Below, piece by piece: positions 45,950 through 56,720 of a stretch of DNA of 64,000 bases. The notes beneath the pieces were generated by a model. That model was not told where the DNA came from, did no database searches, and saw nothing but the letters and a program-made list of their open reading frames with translations. The DNA comes from Brevipalpus yothersi (taxonomy: Eukaryota; Arthropoda; Arachnida; Trombidiformes; Tenuipalpidae), in NCBI GenBank assembly GCA_003956705.1, contig QZCP01000128.1, positions 4,779 through 68,778 of the forward strand, read 5' to 3'. Position 1 is the first letter of the stretch, and every line of letters begins with the position of its first letter. Both the position numbers and the translations under genes were made by a program.

Positions 45950-47159
45950 TATGACTTGGATTATCACACACTAGCTATTAAATTAAATCAAAACACGATT
46001 CAATTAAATCATTTTCTCGATTCAATCAAAAACATGCGATTTGCACAGCTGAAGTCGAAAAGTTGATACCCGAAGCGACGCCAAGCGGTAATAGTGCTAA
46101 GCTCTCGAAAATGAAATTGAAATGAATTTTCAAAATTTTTAGATTAATATCAAAATTTGGATCGGAAATACTTGAGATGATCAAAATTTTTAGACATTTG
46201 GAGAATTAGCGGTTGGGCATGAAGCTTTGATTAATTTTGAGTGGTAAGCTGCATGAAGAATGGTTGAAAACTGAAAGCGCAGTCGAAAACTTTCTGTATT
46301 TCAATTTTATTGGGTGAAAAATTATATTTTTTAAAATTGAAAGAACGCAATTTATTGAAGGAGAAATGGAAGAATAAATTTTCCAAAAATATGAATCATT
46401 TTTCTGGAAGGAACTTTGAGGAGAAAGACCAGGAACACTGATCATGTTAATTACCATTTAGGAATGAAATTTATAAATAAAGCTATTTTTGTATAATACA
46501 TATCTCTTAAATATTTCCAAAATCAAAATCGATATAAGTTTCTGTCTAAAAGTGAATTTTTTTCCCTGTAAGACTTGTAGAAATTCATGGTTTGGATAGC
46601 TGTCTAGATTCTATGCTGTGAATTTATGAACATGAATGACTCGAAAATCGATTGTTTCTATGCTTAAGATTTGAGCTTTGAAATATTCTCACAAATGCAC
46701 CAAGCTAATCTATTATTCAATTCAAAGGGCTCGCCCAAGTTTATGTGTAGTTTATGTGTACAATCGATTCTCAATTCTCATATTTTCATCTTGTGCACTT
46801 ATTGACCTCATGTTTTTTTCTCAGTTCTTATCATTATCCAGGTAATAGTTGTACTCAAACATATCGCCACATTCTAATCATCCCATTCCAAATCTCAAGT
46901 GGACAATCTCTCACGACAATTTCCAATCCAATATCACCGAACCAGTATGAGCTCAAAGCTTCTCCAGAGTCATCGAGAGAGAACATTCGTCACTTATCTG
47001 TTATCCTATGGATCATATTCATATCATCACCCAAAAATGTCTTAGCAGGATGAAATCATCAGATCTATGGAAATCATGTTCCTGTGTTCGGTTGCTCAAG
47101 AATCAGTATACTTGGTATACGTGTACATATTTATACTTTAAAAACTTTATCTCAATGAA
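45950..47159. other. Divergent intergenic region SF3B2 / GT31-1
   Basis: The two genes point away from each other across about 1.2 kb, so this holds both promoters. No TATA box or other element stands out enough to call. The open frame 46754-47053 has no family features. Confidence 0.6.
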
Positions 47160-48407
47160 ATGATCACTCTCAAAAATCGAAAAGTCAAGTATGTTCTGGT
47201 AGTGATATTCTTGTCCACTTGTCTTTCATTTGGATTCTTCTATCGGACTCCAAAACACTCAACTATTCCCATAAATAGCCGACAAGTTAATTTTAATATC
47301 GAAGAACAATGGTCATCTGATCAACTATCCAGCCTGATACTGAATACAGATCTGATAATAAAGCCTCAAATCGATGGTAATGAAAGTAATCAAGATGAGA
47401 TAAAATTGACCATCATAGTGATATCATCTGTCGAAAATTATGAACAGAGAAAAGTGATTCGAAATACATGGGGAAGTTGGATCAAGGAAAGTGAACAGCA
47501 ATTATTTTTTATTATCGGTAAATTGAAGCCATCTCGCTTGAATTTTTCATTCATCCAGCCTGAAATGACTATCGATGATGAGGTGAAAACTTTTGCCGAT
47601 ATAATACAATATGATTTCATCGATTCTTATCGTAATTTATCCATCAAATCACTTTTGATGCTACGATTTTACAATGATGAGATCATGAATTTACGACAGC
47701 AAGTACGCCAAAGTGATCAGCAAGAGCTCTCAAAACTTTTTAAGGAGAAGAATCAAATTGATGGACGATTCTTACTGAAAATTGATGATGATATTTTTCT
47801 TCACGTACAAAATCTATTGCAACTACTTGAACAGTTGATAAATTTGAGAAGAAATCGTAGCAGATTCAAGAAATGGTCAAAAAGTTTTGAAATTTTAATG
47901 GGAAGAATGATCAAATCAGGCAAGCCAGTTCGTCGAGCATCTAGCAAATATTTTCTATCAAATGAAACCTATTCTGAATCAGAATATCCTGATTATCTAT
48001 CTGGAACAAGCTATCTGATGTCAGCCTCAGTGGCTCGATCTCTTTACGTGACCATAATTTATGCCCAAAAATGTCAATTCTTTCCGATGGAAGACATTTT
48101 TATTACCGGCTTTTGTGCTCCCAAAGCAGTCCGAATGCTGGATGATTTCATTTATTCTCCACAGCAACGCTTGAACATTCGCTTCTTGGATAATCCAAAT
48201 TTCAAATACTCCAAAATATGTCCTGATCTGGATGACTGTGGAGTTATTCCTTCCCATGTGATAACTCTCCATGGCTTGATACCATCTCAAATGCGCTACA
48301 TATTCAAGCGATTAACAACTCCATCAACTTTAAATTCAGCCGAAAAATGTCTTAATTTTCATGAAAGTGAAAGCAATAATCTAGAGGCTCATCCGGTATT
48401 CCTTTAA
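47160..48407 (+). CDS. Beta-1,3-galactosyltransferase-like GT31 enzyme, copy 1 (intronless)
   Basis: A predicted Golgi type II membrane glycosyltransferase of 415 residues. It should transfer a sugar from a UDP donor in beta-1,3 linkage. A membrane anchor lies at about 9-28 (KVKYVLVVIFLSTCLSFGFF), followed by a stem. The GT31 motifs are all present: RKVIRNTWGSW (97-107), FFIIG (116-120), YDFIDSYRNLSIKSL (151-165), the metal- and UDP-binding DDD at 209-211 (LLKIDDDIF), YLSGTSYLMS (279-288) and MEDIFITGFC (310-319). Unlike copies 2-5, it reads through the conserved intron site without a break (DDFIYSPQQRLNIRFLDNP). It is the first member of the array and lies 1.2 kb from the divergent SF3B2. 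The exact donor and acceptor sugars are unknown. Confidence 0.9.
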   Translation: MITLKNRKVKYVLVVIFLSTCLSFGFFYRTPKHSTIPINSRQVNFNIEEQWSSDQLSSLILNTDLIIKPQIDGNESNQDEIKLTIIVISSVENYEQRKVIRNTWGSWIKESEQQLFFIIGKLKPSRLNFSFIQPEMTIDDEVKTFADIIQYDFIDSYRNLSIKSLLMLRFYNDEIMNLRQQVRQSDQQELSKLFKEKNQIDGRFLLKIDDDIFLHVQNLLQLLEQLINLRRNRSRFKKWSKSFEILMGRMIKSGKPVRRASSKYFLSNETYSESEYPDYLSGTSYLMSASVARSLYVTIIYAQKCQFFPMEDIFITGFCAPKAVRMLDDFIYSPQQRLNIRFLDNPNFKYSKICPDLDDCGVIPSHVITLHGLIPSQMRYIFKRLTTPSTLNSAEKCLNFHESESNNLEAHPVFL

Positions 48408-49044
48408 TCTCATAATGTCTCTCTTCTCTAACTGTCACTGATTCTTTCTCTCCTCCTTTCTCCTAGCGTGATCAATCTTAAATCAACATATTTCGCAAGC
48501 ATAGACAAAAAGTTCAAGTGATAGTAAACTTCACAAAATCAGGAAGAAGAAGCGAAAGCAATCAAAGTGAATCGATAAAATGCAATCATAATCATCGTAC
48601 ATATATATTTTGATTGTGGTGAAATATCACCATAGACAAAAGAAAACCTTGCGGAAGTTTGTTTTAGTGGAGACCAATTTTCTCTCTGTCTTTCTACTAC
48701 TATTACAACTACTACTACTACTACCACTGCTACTACCTCTTACACTGGGGTCATTGTTCAATTGATTGAGCAAACTTGATTATTAGATTGGTGAATCTAG
48801 AGAGAGAGAAGAGAATGTTAAAACCAGTAAAAACAAGATTGATCTCAACTTTTCTATGTGTATTTGCAAAAAGAACGAATTCTACCAATAAATACCAATA
48901 TACCACAGTCTCATTGAAGTCTTAGGAGAAAGAGAAAGAGAGAAAGAAAGAGAAAATCCCTGAACTTGACAAACAGCCTTGGCCCATGTACTTTTGGTGT
49001 CACAATCAACAAAAAAATAATGATATCTCAACTAGTGGAAGATA

Positions 49045-49045
<1 letters not shown>

Positions 49046-49083
<38 letters not shown>
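49046..49083. repeat. (GA)n microsatellite
   Basis: About 19 GA units between GT31 copies 1 and 2. Confidence 0.95.
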
Positions 49084-49090
<7 letters not shown>

Positions 49091-49642
49091 AGATTTGTAC
49101 ATGTTGGAAACAGTTCAAATTGCTGCCACTTATCCATTCCTCACGATATGAACACACATAATACCTATATACACATCTGTATATCGTACCTTAACCTTAT
49201 TGCATCCAGAACCGTTATGTTTCAATTCACATTGACATACAAGATCTTTCCCAATATCTTCAGAGGGTGATAGGAGAAGATGAAGAGTATATTCCGTAGC
49301 TCGAGGGGGAGGAAGAATGATAGATATGCCCACTTTGATATAGTGAGGACTTTTTCCGGTAAAAATGCTACTCTTCACAGATTATCTTGCCAAGATGGCA
49401 CGTAATCCTCTGTATCTACTCAAGTATGATTATCTCTTAACAATTGATCTTAAGTAATCGTCATACACACACATACACACACATACAATAAGAATTTGTT
49501 ATTAGTCAGATTGAGATTAAATTTTTCATATCAAATAGTCACACACATACGCTCATTTCTGTCAAATAGCCAAGAAATTGTTATAGAAAGCTGTAGGAGG
49601 TGAAGGGAAATCCATTGATCTAGGGTTGTCTTAAATTATTTT

Positions 49643-49644
<2 letters not shown>

Positions 49645-49701
<57 letters not shown>
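49645..49701. repeat. (CT)28 microsatellite
   Basis: A perfect CT run of about 56 bp, 560 bp downstream of the GA run and complementary to it. Confidence 0.95.
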
Positions 49702-49704
<3 letters not shown>

Positions 49705-50268
49705 GCATAAACATCCTCATCGAAAAATCAGTTTCAAAGTCTGACCGACTCTGAAATATGTTCATGATAACTTTTAATTGATCGGATGGAGGAGGAGAAA
49801 CAAATAAGAGAGGGAGAGAAAAGATCCTATGTATGAGATGATATGGGAGAGTATGTGAGTGATTCTTATTAGAAGTAGATAAAATAGCAAAACTCTACAA
49901 GTCATCAAGTCATCATTATGATGATAGTGTTATGCACATGCGAAATGGGAGAACTACTTGAGAAAAAGTAGCTCCTTTGCCGGAAGTGAAAGCTCTCAAG
50001 TCCCATTTGAAAAGGCTGCGAATCAAGTATATCATTCATCAGAACGATTGAAAACCTTCCAAGAGAAGAATCACCAGATTTATAATAAGTGAGAATCATA
50101 TATATATATAATATTTGTTCCACTCTCATTCATTAACACCTTGTGAATACAGTGATTACTTTCAATTGTTTGAAGTGAAAATTTTTATTACTCGAAAAGT
50201 TTTCCACCAATTTTATTGCTCAATTTGCTCAATTTACCCTTCACACACAAAAGTTTTTCCCAATCATC

Positions 50269-51738
50269 ATGAAACCATATTCGATGCTCAAAATTCAACA
50301 TGTGATGATCATCACTGCAGTGATGGCATTCTCAACTTTCTTTTGGCTTCATGTTGGCCAACATTTTGTATATCAAAATCAAGATGATCGTATTCAGCAA
50401 CAGCAACAGCATCCAGTGATCGGTGTTGATTTGAGTACTGTTCCCAAAGGACATCGATACCACAAATGGTCCGGTGATGAGTTATCCAGTGTAATAACAC
50501 AAGCTGAATTGATTCGTAAGCCGGAAGGCTTAGCGATGTCCAATTCATCGCAAGCCAACCTTACCGTTATCGTAACATGTACCCAAGATGGTTACGAACA
50601 GAGGCAAACAATTCGAAAAACTTGGGGTACATGGCTTCGAGAACATGGACAAAATGTATTCTTTATCATCGGCCGATCAACACCTACACCGGTAGGAAGT
50701 AGTAGTGGCAAGAATCCATCCATCGAAGAGGAACACAAGCAGCATGATGATATTATTGAATATGATTTTGTTGACGATTATTACAATTTAACTCTCAAAA
50801 CTTTGTTCATCCTACGTTTTTTCAACGAAGAAGTTTTGAATCTCCGAGATCCAGCTCGACCATTGAAAGACTCAATCTCACAAGCTCCAATACTACTTCC
50901 ATCAACAGTAGCCCAAAAAAAGCAATACTCACAGCCTGCCCAACGATTTCTTCTCAAAGCTGATGATGATCTTGTCATTAGTGGACCCAATTTTATGCAA
51001 ATAATCAAAAATTTGCAACAACATGATCAACTTAGCCACGATGTAGGCACAATTTTGGGACAAGTTCATCCTGCCAAGAAGCCTATGAGAGATCCTTTGA
51101 ACAAAAATTTTCTACCCGAAACACTATTCCCTGATCCTGATCTACCTGATTTTACCACCGGAACTGCTTATATGATCTCATCAAATGCCGCTCGATCACT
51201 GTATGTGACCGCTGTTTATGCCAAAAAGTGTCCTTTCATCACCAATGAAGATGTTTTCATGACCGGTGTTTGTCGAACAAATGCTGTCAAAATGATCGAT
51301 GATAATACATACATCCCAGGTAAGCTGATTTACATTTTAACGCATATTTATTTGTTACCCCTTCCGAATCAACTGGAAGAGAATTATAATAGTTTGGTGA
51401 TAACAATTTATCTAATTACATATGTTTTGATTTTTTTTACTTGCATTTACATAGAACATCGTATGGACATTAAGCTTTTGGGACATTCTGATTTCAAAAT
51501 TGTTCCCAGTGATTGGAGAGCAGATTTTTGCAATTACTTGTCACCATCATTGGCACTTTTTGGCCATGGTTTGAGTACATCGGAGATGATCCAGTATTGG
51601 CAAATGTTGAATTCTTCTGAGATGGCTTCCGAATACTGCAAACACAACTTATACTCACTGGATGCTCCATTCCACCATAATAATAATAATAATAATAATA
51701 ATATTAACAATAATAATAATAAGAAATATTCTTCCTGA
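50269..51738 (+). CDS. Beta-1,3-galactosyltransferase-like GT31 enzyme, copy 2 (two exons)
   Basis: The exons are 50269-51319 and 51455-51738, and the spliced product is 444 residues. It is a type II Golgi-type membrane protein with the anchor at about 11-30 (HVMIITAVMAFSTFFWLHVG) and a Gln-rich stem. The motifs are RQTIRKTWGTWL (112-123), FFIIG, YDFVDDYYNLTLKTL (165-179), DDD at 232-234 (LLKADDDLV), FTTGTAYMIS and NEDVFMTGVC. The 135-nt intron (donor GTAAGC, acceptor TTACATAG) sits in phase 1 after DDNTYIP. It happens to have no stop and a length divisible by three, so an unspliced message would stay open. Splicing restores the alignment with copy 1 (EHRMDIKLLGHSDF). The C-terminus carries an (AAT)n-encoded Asn run at about 51,680-51,720 that is not seen in the other copies. 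Confidence 0.92.
   Translation: MKPYSMLKIQHVMIITAVMAFSTFFWLHVGQHFVYQNQDDRIQQQQQHPVIGVDLSTVPKGHRYHKWSGDELSSVITQAELIRKPEGLAMSNSSQANLTVIVTCTQDGYEQRQTIRKTWGTWLREHGQNVFFIIGRSTPTPVGSSSGKNPSIEEEHKQHDDIIEYDFVDDYYNLTLKTLFILRFFNEEVLNLRDPARPLKDSISQAPILLPSTVAQKKQYSQPAQRFLLKADDDLVISGPNFMQIIKNLQQHDQLSHDVGTILGQVHPAKKPMRDPLNKNFLPETLFPDPDLPDFTTGTAYMISSNAARSLYVTAVYAKKCPFITNEDVFMTGVCRTNAVKMIDDNTYIPGKLIYILTHIYLLPLPNQLEENYNSLVITIYLITYVLIFFTCIYIEHRMDIKLLGHSDFKIVPSDWRADFCNYLSPSLALFGHGLSTSEMIQYWQMLNSSEMASEYCKHNLYSLDAPFHHNNNNNNNNINNNNNKKYSS
51680..51723 (+). repeat. (AAT)n trinucleotide repeat in coding sequence
   Basis: Encodes an Asn run (eight Asn, one Ile, five Asn) just before the C-terminus of GT31 copy 2. Its length is expected to vary by slippage. 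Confidence 0.93.
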
Positions 51739-52099
51739 AATTAACCAAATGCGCTCTCATCACTGGACCAAGAGAGTGCAGAAAATTCTTTTCTATTTTG
51801 TATGTATTAGCTTTTTAGGTGTAGAGATACCAGAATGATAATTTTCAAATTCATATTCGATAGATTGGATATATATGTATTTAAAGTAACTATCCATGAC
51901 ATTATAAATTGCTCATATCATCCCTTTCAACAACAAGTCAACAACAATGTGCTCAATCATCTTAAAATTTTCTTGACCAACTGTTAATCATTAATCATTA
52001 TTATCATTTCTCATTTTTTCAATCATCATTGTAATTGTGTTACTATTTTCTTTTTCATCCCTCTTTTTTATAGTTTCTTCTTCTCATTTCTATCGAAAA
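51739..52099. other. Short intergenic stretch between GT31 copies 2 and 3
   Basis: Only 361 bp separate the stop of copy 2 from the start of copy 3. The 3' UTR of one and the promoter of the next must share it. It is AT-rich and pyrimidine-rich near 52,050. Confidence 0.6.
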
Positions 52100-53518
52100 A
52101 TGAATGAATCTTATAATTCAACAAGTATTTTCCCACATCTCCATTTATTTACTCGAAAAGATCAATCACAACCATCTTCATTCAAGTGTCGACTGCTTGG
52201 ATGCTGTAGGATAGCTCGATTAAGATCAACTCTAATTTTAATTTTAATGATCATCACATGTATCACTCTAGTATCGATACCAATTTTACTTTTTTGGGGT
52301 GAAAATGATGCCTCAATTCTCAATCGTCTAGGACATCAAAGTATTAGATCGAGATTTCATAGAACCAGAGCAACAGTGGAAATAATACCAACAGATAATA
52401 TGGTTGATATCGTTATGAACAGTCCATTGTACATGCATCCTCATCTCATTTTGGACACAAATCTAACGGTAATTGTTCATTCGGCGATCACTAATTTTGA
52501 ACGTCGAAGAGCTATCCGAGAAACTTGGGGTCGCGCATTACGTAGCCGTGGTCATCAAGTGTTCTTCATTACTGGATCAATCGAAAGGATGCCCAGAGAA
52601 ATCATCCGGAGAATTCATGATGAACATTCCCATCATGATGATATGATAGAATATGATTTCATTGATACTTATGCCAATTTAACATTGAAAGCATTGTTTG
52701 CTATCCGTTTTTTCAACGAGAAAGTTTTGGAACTTGAAACAAGAGCGGAAAAAGTGAATTCAAGCGCTTTCGTTGAAGAGGATGAATATGTCAAATCTGA
52801 GGAACCTTCCAATCAGACAAGATATCTACTCAAAATGGATGATGATAATGTCCTCTCTCCGGAACGATTGAATAGATGGAGAGATTATTTTTCGGCAAAA
52901 TTTAACAGTCAAGAAACGGCAGAGATTGATTTTTTCCATAAATCAGTTATCGGATATGCTTATTACAATGCGAAGCCCGTTCGAAATCCTAGACATAAAC
53001 ATTTTGTACCGAGAAAAATTTATCCACATCAAATTTATCCGAATTATCTGGCTGGAGGTGGATACATGATGACAGAAGATGTGGCAAGATCTCTCTTGAT
53101 TACCTGCTTAATTGAGAAAAGATGTCAATTTTTTCCTATGGACGATATTTTTATCACTGGATTCCTTCTCTCCGGGGCTGTGGAACTGATTGACTATTAT
53201 ACATACTTTGCTGGTTGGTGCAGGTTTTTTTGGGTATAATTGTGGATAATTGATTCAATTATTTTACTCTTTTTTTCAGACAAATTCATGGGTCCAAGAT
53301 TATTCCATCATCCAGGATTTGATAACTATCCAATATCAGCCTTGCATCAAGTCTGTGACCTTATCAAGCAACCTCATAACATTAAATTCGGCAATAACTT
53401 ATCACCAAGACTGATGAGAGAAATATGGAGACTTTTAATTGATGGAGCGAGAAGGGAATCAATTTGCAGGAAGTCAAAGGGCTTCTCCAAAAAGAGATAC
53501 AAGAAACGGTTAGGATAA
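52100..53518 (+). CDS. Beta-1,3-galactosyltransferase-like GT31 enzyme, copy 3 (two exons)
   Basis: The exons are 52100-53213 and 53280-53518, and the spliced product is 450 residues. The first ATG of the frame (52100) is used. A longer reading to 52037 needs a GTG start and I reject it. A cytoplasmic N-terminus of about 43 residues, with Cys-rich KCRLLGCC, precedes the membrane anchor (about 43-66, STLILILMIITCITLVSIPI). The motifs are RRAIRETWGRAL (136-147), FFITG, YDFIDTYANLTLKAL (185-199), DDD at 247-249 (LLKMDDDNV), YLAGGGYMMT and MDDIFITGFL. In the last of these the usual Glu-Asp is Asp-Asp and the usual Cys is Leu. The intron is 66 nt with a weak donor (GTTGGT), but it lies in the same phase-1 position as in copies 2, 4 and 5. 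This is the most divergent copy and may have a different acceptor. Confidence 0.9.
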
Positions 53519-55128
53519 AATTTTTGAGTATCAAATAGATATAACATCATCATCAAGATATACCACTACCGGTTAGATAATATTCACATTAATATCGAGT
53601 AAACAATTCAATCAATTGACAAATATGTTACTCTCGAGTTTATTGACTCAATATTCTTAGTCTCTCTCTCTCTTTCTCTCTCCCTCTCTTTCTCTCGCAT
53701 TATCTGTTCCGGAAGTTTTATCATAGCTGTATATTTCATTCATCTTCTGAAAGTTTCACCTTGTTTTTCAGCCACTTGAGATCGAGAAGATGAGAGAAAC
53801 AAAGAGAAAGAGAGAGAGAAAGAAAGAAAGAAAGAAAAAAAGAAAGAAAGAAAGAAAGAAAGAGAGAATTCAGCAGGCATCAAGAAGATTCCTGTGGGAA
53901 AGTTTCCTTGATATTTGAGGGCTTTTTCCTTCCACTCGTTAATACTATTAGCTGAACGAAATATTTTCTTTGCATGAGAGGAAGAAATCGATTTCCTTGA
54001 AAAATCGGAAAAACAGTGACTCATTTCTAGTGTGATATCAAATGATTTTAATTACACTCGTAAGATTGTTAGCTTCCGGAAGTTATACCTTGCCTCAATT
54101 GAATTTTGATGATAATACATTTCTGGGTCAAGTTGTATTGAACATCTGATCGATTCGATAAACCATAGAGATGCTATTGAACTCTTACAACAAAGAAAGA
54201 AAGAAAGAAGAGAGAGAGATCAACACACTTTATTGAGTTTTTCAAGCGTAACTGTCACGAAGCTCATCAAACTATTCGATGAATAATCGATAACTTGAGA
54301 ACTATTGAATTTATACGTTGGAGAGAAGTAAACTTTCGATAAAATCTCTCACCATCTTAGCCTAAGAATGAGTAGGGAATAGTTTCCAATTTCATCAAAT
54401 TCGATAATCTCAAATTCGTACCTGGTGTGTGTTGGAGTGCAATGCTGATAATTTTCTGGCAACATTACCCTCTGCATGGGTTCCATAGAGTCCAGAGAGA
54501 ATTCATACTATTCACATGAATAGTGGTATAAATATTGACATCTTCGAAACAAGCATGATGAGCTCAGATTAATATCCTGAACAACAACATTCATAATCCC
54601 TAGGGAAAGAGTATCATTAGTAGCAGTAGTGGAAACTTTTCAATGTGAATGATGTTTAATTGTTATCGCAATTCATACCATGTGTATGTGAATGTATATT
54701 TTTGTACACTACCAGTAACTTATGAAAATTAAATCGAAATGTTATTCAATACAAACTGTCACTCGGTGAAGTTGACATCTTTGTTTCACCGCTTCAAATA
54801 ATAGCCTCTACCAAAACAATCAACAGTAACCAGCGAATGGAAACAATTAAAATACCCACATTTTCCCATTTGATTAACTTCTCTGATCATTATCTTTGAT
54901 GATGGAAGATTTGAAGATGAAAATTTTTCAAAATGAACTTTGTTTCACACAGAATATGAAACTTTTAACAGCCACAATCATCAACAATCAACATGATCAT
55001 CATCTTCTTTCTTCATATTCATGAGTAAATGAGAATCCTTGATCATAATAAACAAAATGGACGGTTTGAAAGTGTATATTCGACCTGATAACTTTAATGT
55101 TCAGTGCTGAACAGAATTTCCTATCATC
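53519..55128. other. Intergenic stretch between GT31 copies 3 and 4
   Basis: Contains the GA/GAAA repeat at 53,800-53,867. From about 54,236 it is sequence that recurs upstream of copy 5 (see the duplication entry). I see no gene in it. Confidence 0.6.
53800..53867. repeat. (GA)n/(GAAA)n repeat
   Basis: A purine-only tract of GA then GAAA units, about 68 bp, on the + strand. Confidence 0.93.
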
Positions 55129-56720
55129 ATGATAAAATCTTTGAGCTTCAATCCGAAAGTTATTTCATTCGTACTGTTGATAATATGCTTGTCCAGCTAT
55201 ATATGGATTCAAAGATTGGCTAATTATCATCCGAACATTCTAGCCCATGGAATTGCCGATGAAAGTGGACCAATGGGCTCCGATTCGGATAATCGAGAGA
55301 TCACATCATCAGTTGTAAAATTGGTGGAAACTGTTATGGGTGCCTCACTGGTCAAAATACCAAACTTAAAATCATCTTCATCATCATATCAAAATAATAG
55401 TGACCACAATCTAACGGTGATCATACACACATCACTTGGTCACTTTGAGCGACGACAAATTATACGTGATACATGGGGTGGATGGCTACGTGATAATGGT
55501 CAGCAAGTGTTTTTCATTATTGGCTCTTCCAATCAATCAACAGCGCCGGAAATTAATCGAAAAATTCGCAAAGAACATCAACTGTATGGTGATATGATTG
55601 AATATGATTTTGTTGACTCTTATCGCAATTTAACACTGAAAACACTGTTGACTCTACGATTTTTCAATGAAAAAATTCTCAAACTTACCACAAAAGGCAA
55701 ACAAGTGGAATGGAAACTAAACATTACCTCAACAATACCGGAATCAATATTACAGCGAACTCAGTATCTACTTAAAACAGATGATGATATTGTGTATCAT
55801 CCACAGCATCTGCAAAGATGGAGAGATTATGTTCCCAGAGGCATTATTGGCAATTTAAATGAAACTAAATATTGGCGAGGATTAATTGTGGGCAATGTTT
55901 TCGTTCGTCTTGCTCCGCATAGGGATCGTGGCAAGTGGGGTGTATCCAAAGAAATGTATCGACGAAAATTTTATCCTAATTTTGTTAGTGGTACTGGTTA
56001 TATGATGTCTGAAGATGTGGCTCGATCACTATTTATTACCGCCATTTTCGCTAAACGATGCAAATTTCTTCCATTGGAAGATGTCTTCCTAGGACTTTGT
56101 GCAACTCGTGCCGTAAAGATGATTGATTCGTACACATACAGTAGAGGTTTGACTAATTGTTTTCCACTACTTTTTGCATTGAGTTTTAAGGTTAATTGAT
56201 TTTTCTTTTCTTTAATTTTTTTTCAGATCAATTTCTCTACGCCAGAATGATCAATCATCCTGGTTTCATTTTGAGGGATATACTAACGCGCTTCGTTTTG
56301 TGTAACTATTATACACCTTATTTGATCAAGTTTGGCCACAATCTTACCCCACCATTGATGAGGAGTGTCTGGAAGCAATTGAATTTATCTGAGAATCAAA
56401 TTGAGAGAAAATGTGGCCGAAAGAAAATATCAATCAGGAATTTTCGAGCTTATCCATTGCAACACTATTTCAAATCATAGTAATTCGTTCTTTTCGGCTG
56501 TGGCTAACATTTGTACATTCACATGTGTTATTTTGCTCTGTTTTTTATCTTGTTGCCAAAGTTGCAGACATCTCCTGCTCATGATGGATGTTGATGTACA
56601 TTATGGTACTTACAGTTTCTACACTCTTCTCGATAGTTTGCTGGTAGAAGAAGCAAGTGGCTTAGAGTCAAGAGAAAACAGAAAAATTCCAGAAATTAAT
56701 TTTGATAATTCTCATGACAG
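54236..56720 (+). repeat. Segmental duplication, unit A (around GT31 copy 4)
   Basis: Both flanks of copy 4 are matched around copy 5. For example, gtcacgaagctcatca occurs near 54,254 and 57,262, and tgtttcaccgcttcaaataa near 54,782 and 57,868. The 3' flank also shares the element around gttgccaaagttgcagaca (about 56,550). Boundaries are approximate, judged by eye. Confidence 0.8.
55129..56480 (+). CDS. Beta-1,3-galactosyltransferase-like GT31 enzyme, copy 4 (two exons)
   Basis: The exons are 55129-56146 and 56227-56480, and the spliced product is 423 residues. The anchor is at about 10-27 (KVISFVLLIICLSSYIWI). A Ser/Asp-rich stem with DESGPMGSDSDNREITSS is shared with copy 5. The motifs are RQIIRDTWGGWL (109-120), FFIIG, YDFVDSYRNLTLKTL (159-173), DDD at 218-220 (LLKTDDDIV), FVSGTGYMMS and LEDVFLGLC. 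The last motif is one residue shorter than the EDxFxTG form of copies 1-3 and matches the EDVYVGLC form of vertebrate B3GALT enzymes. The intron is 80 nt with a GTTTGA donor. It forms a near-identical pair with copy 5 over residues about 42-235 and then diverges. Confidence 0.93.

Larger units (their letters stand above)
48408..50268. other. Intergenic stretch between GT31 copies 1 and 2
   Basis: Contains an AATAAA at 48887-48892 that could serve copy 1, a GA microsatellite and a CT microsatellite. I see no gene in it. Confidence 0.55.

Noticed and set aside
50269..51738. Single-exon 489-residue version of GT31 copy 2
   Set aside because: Reads through a 135-nt insert with good GTAAGC and TTACATAG ends at the exact position of the intron in copies 3-5. 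Removing it restores homology with copy 1.
52037..52099. Upstream extension of GT31 copy 3 to 52037
   Set aside because: Needs a GTG start; the first ATG at 52100 gives a normal type II membrane topology.
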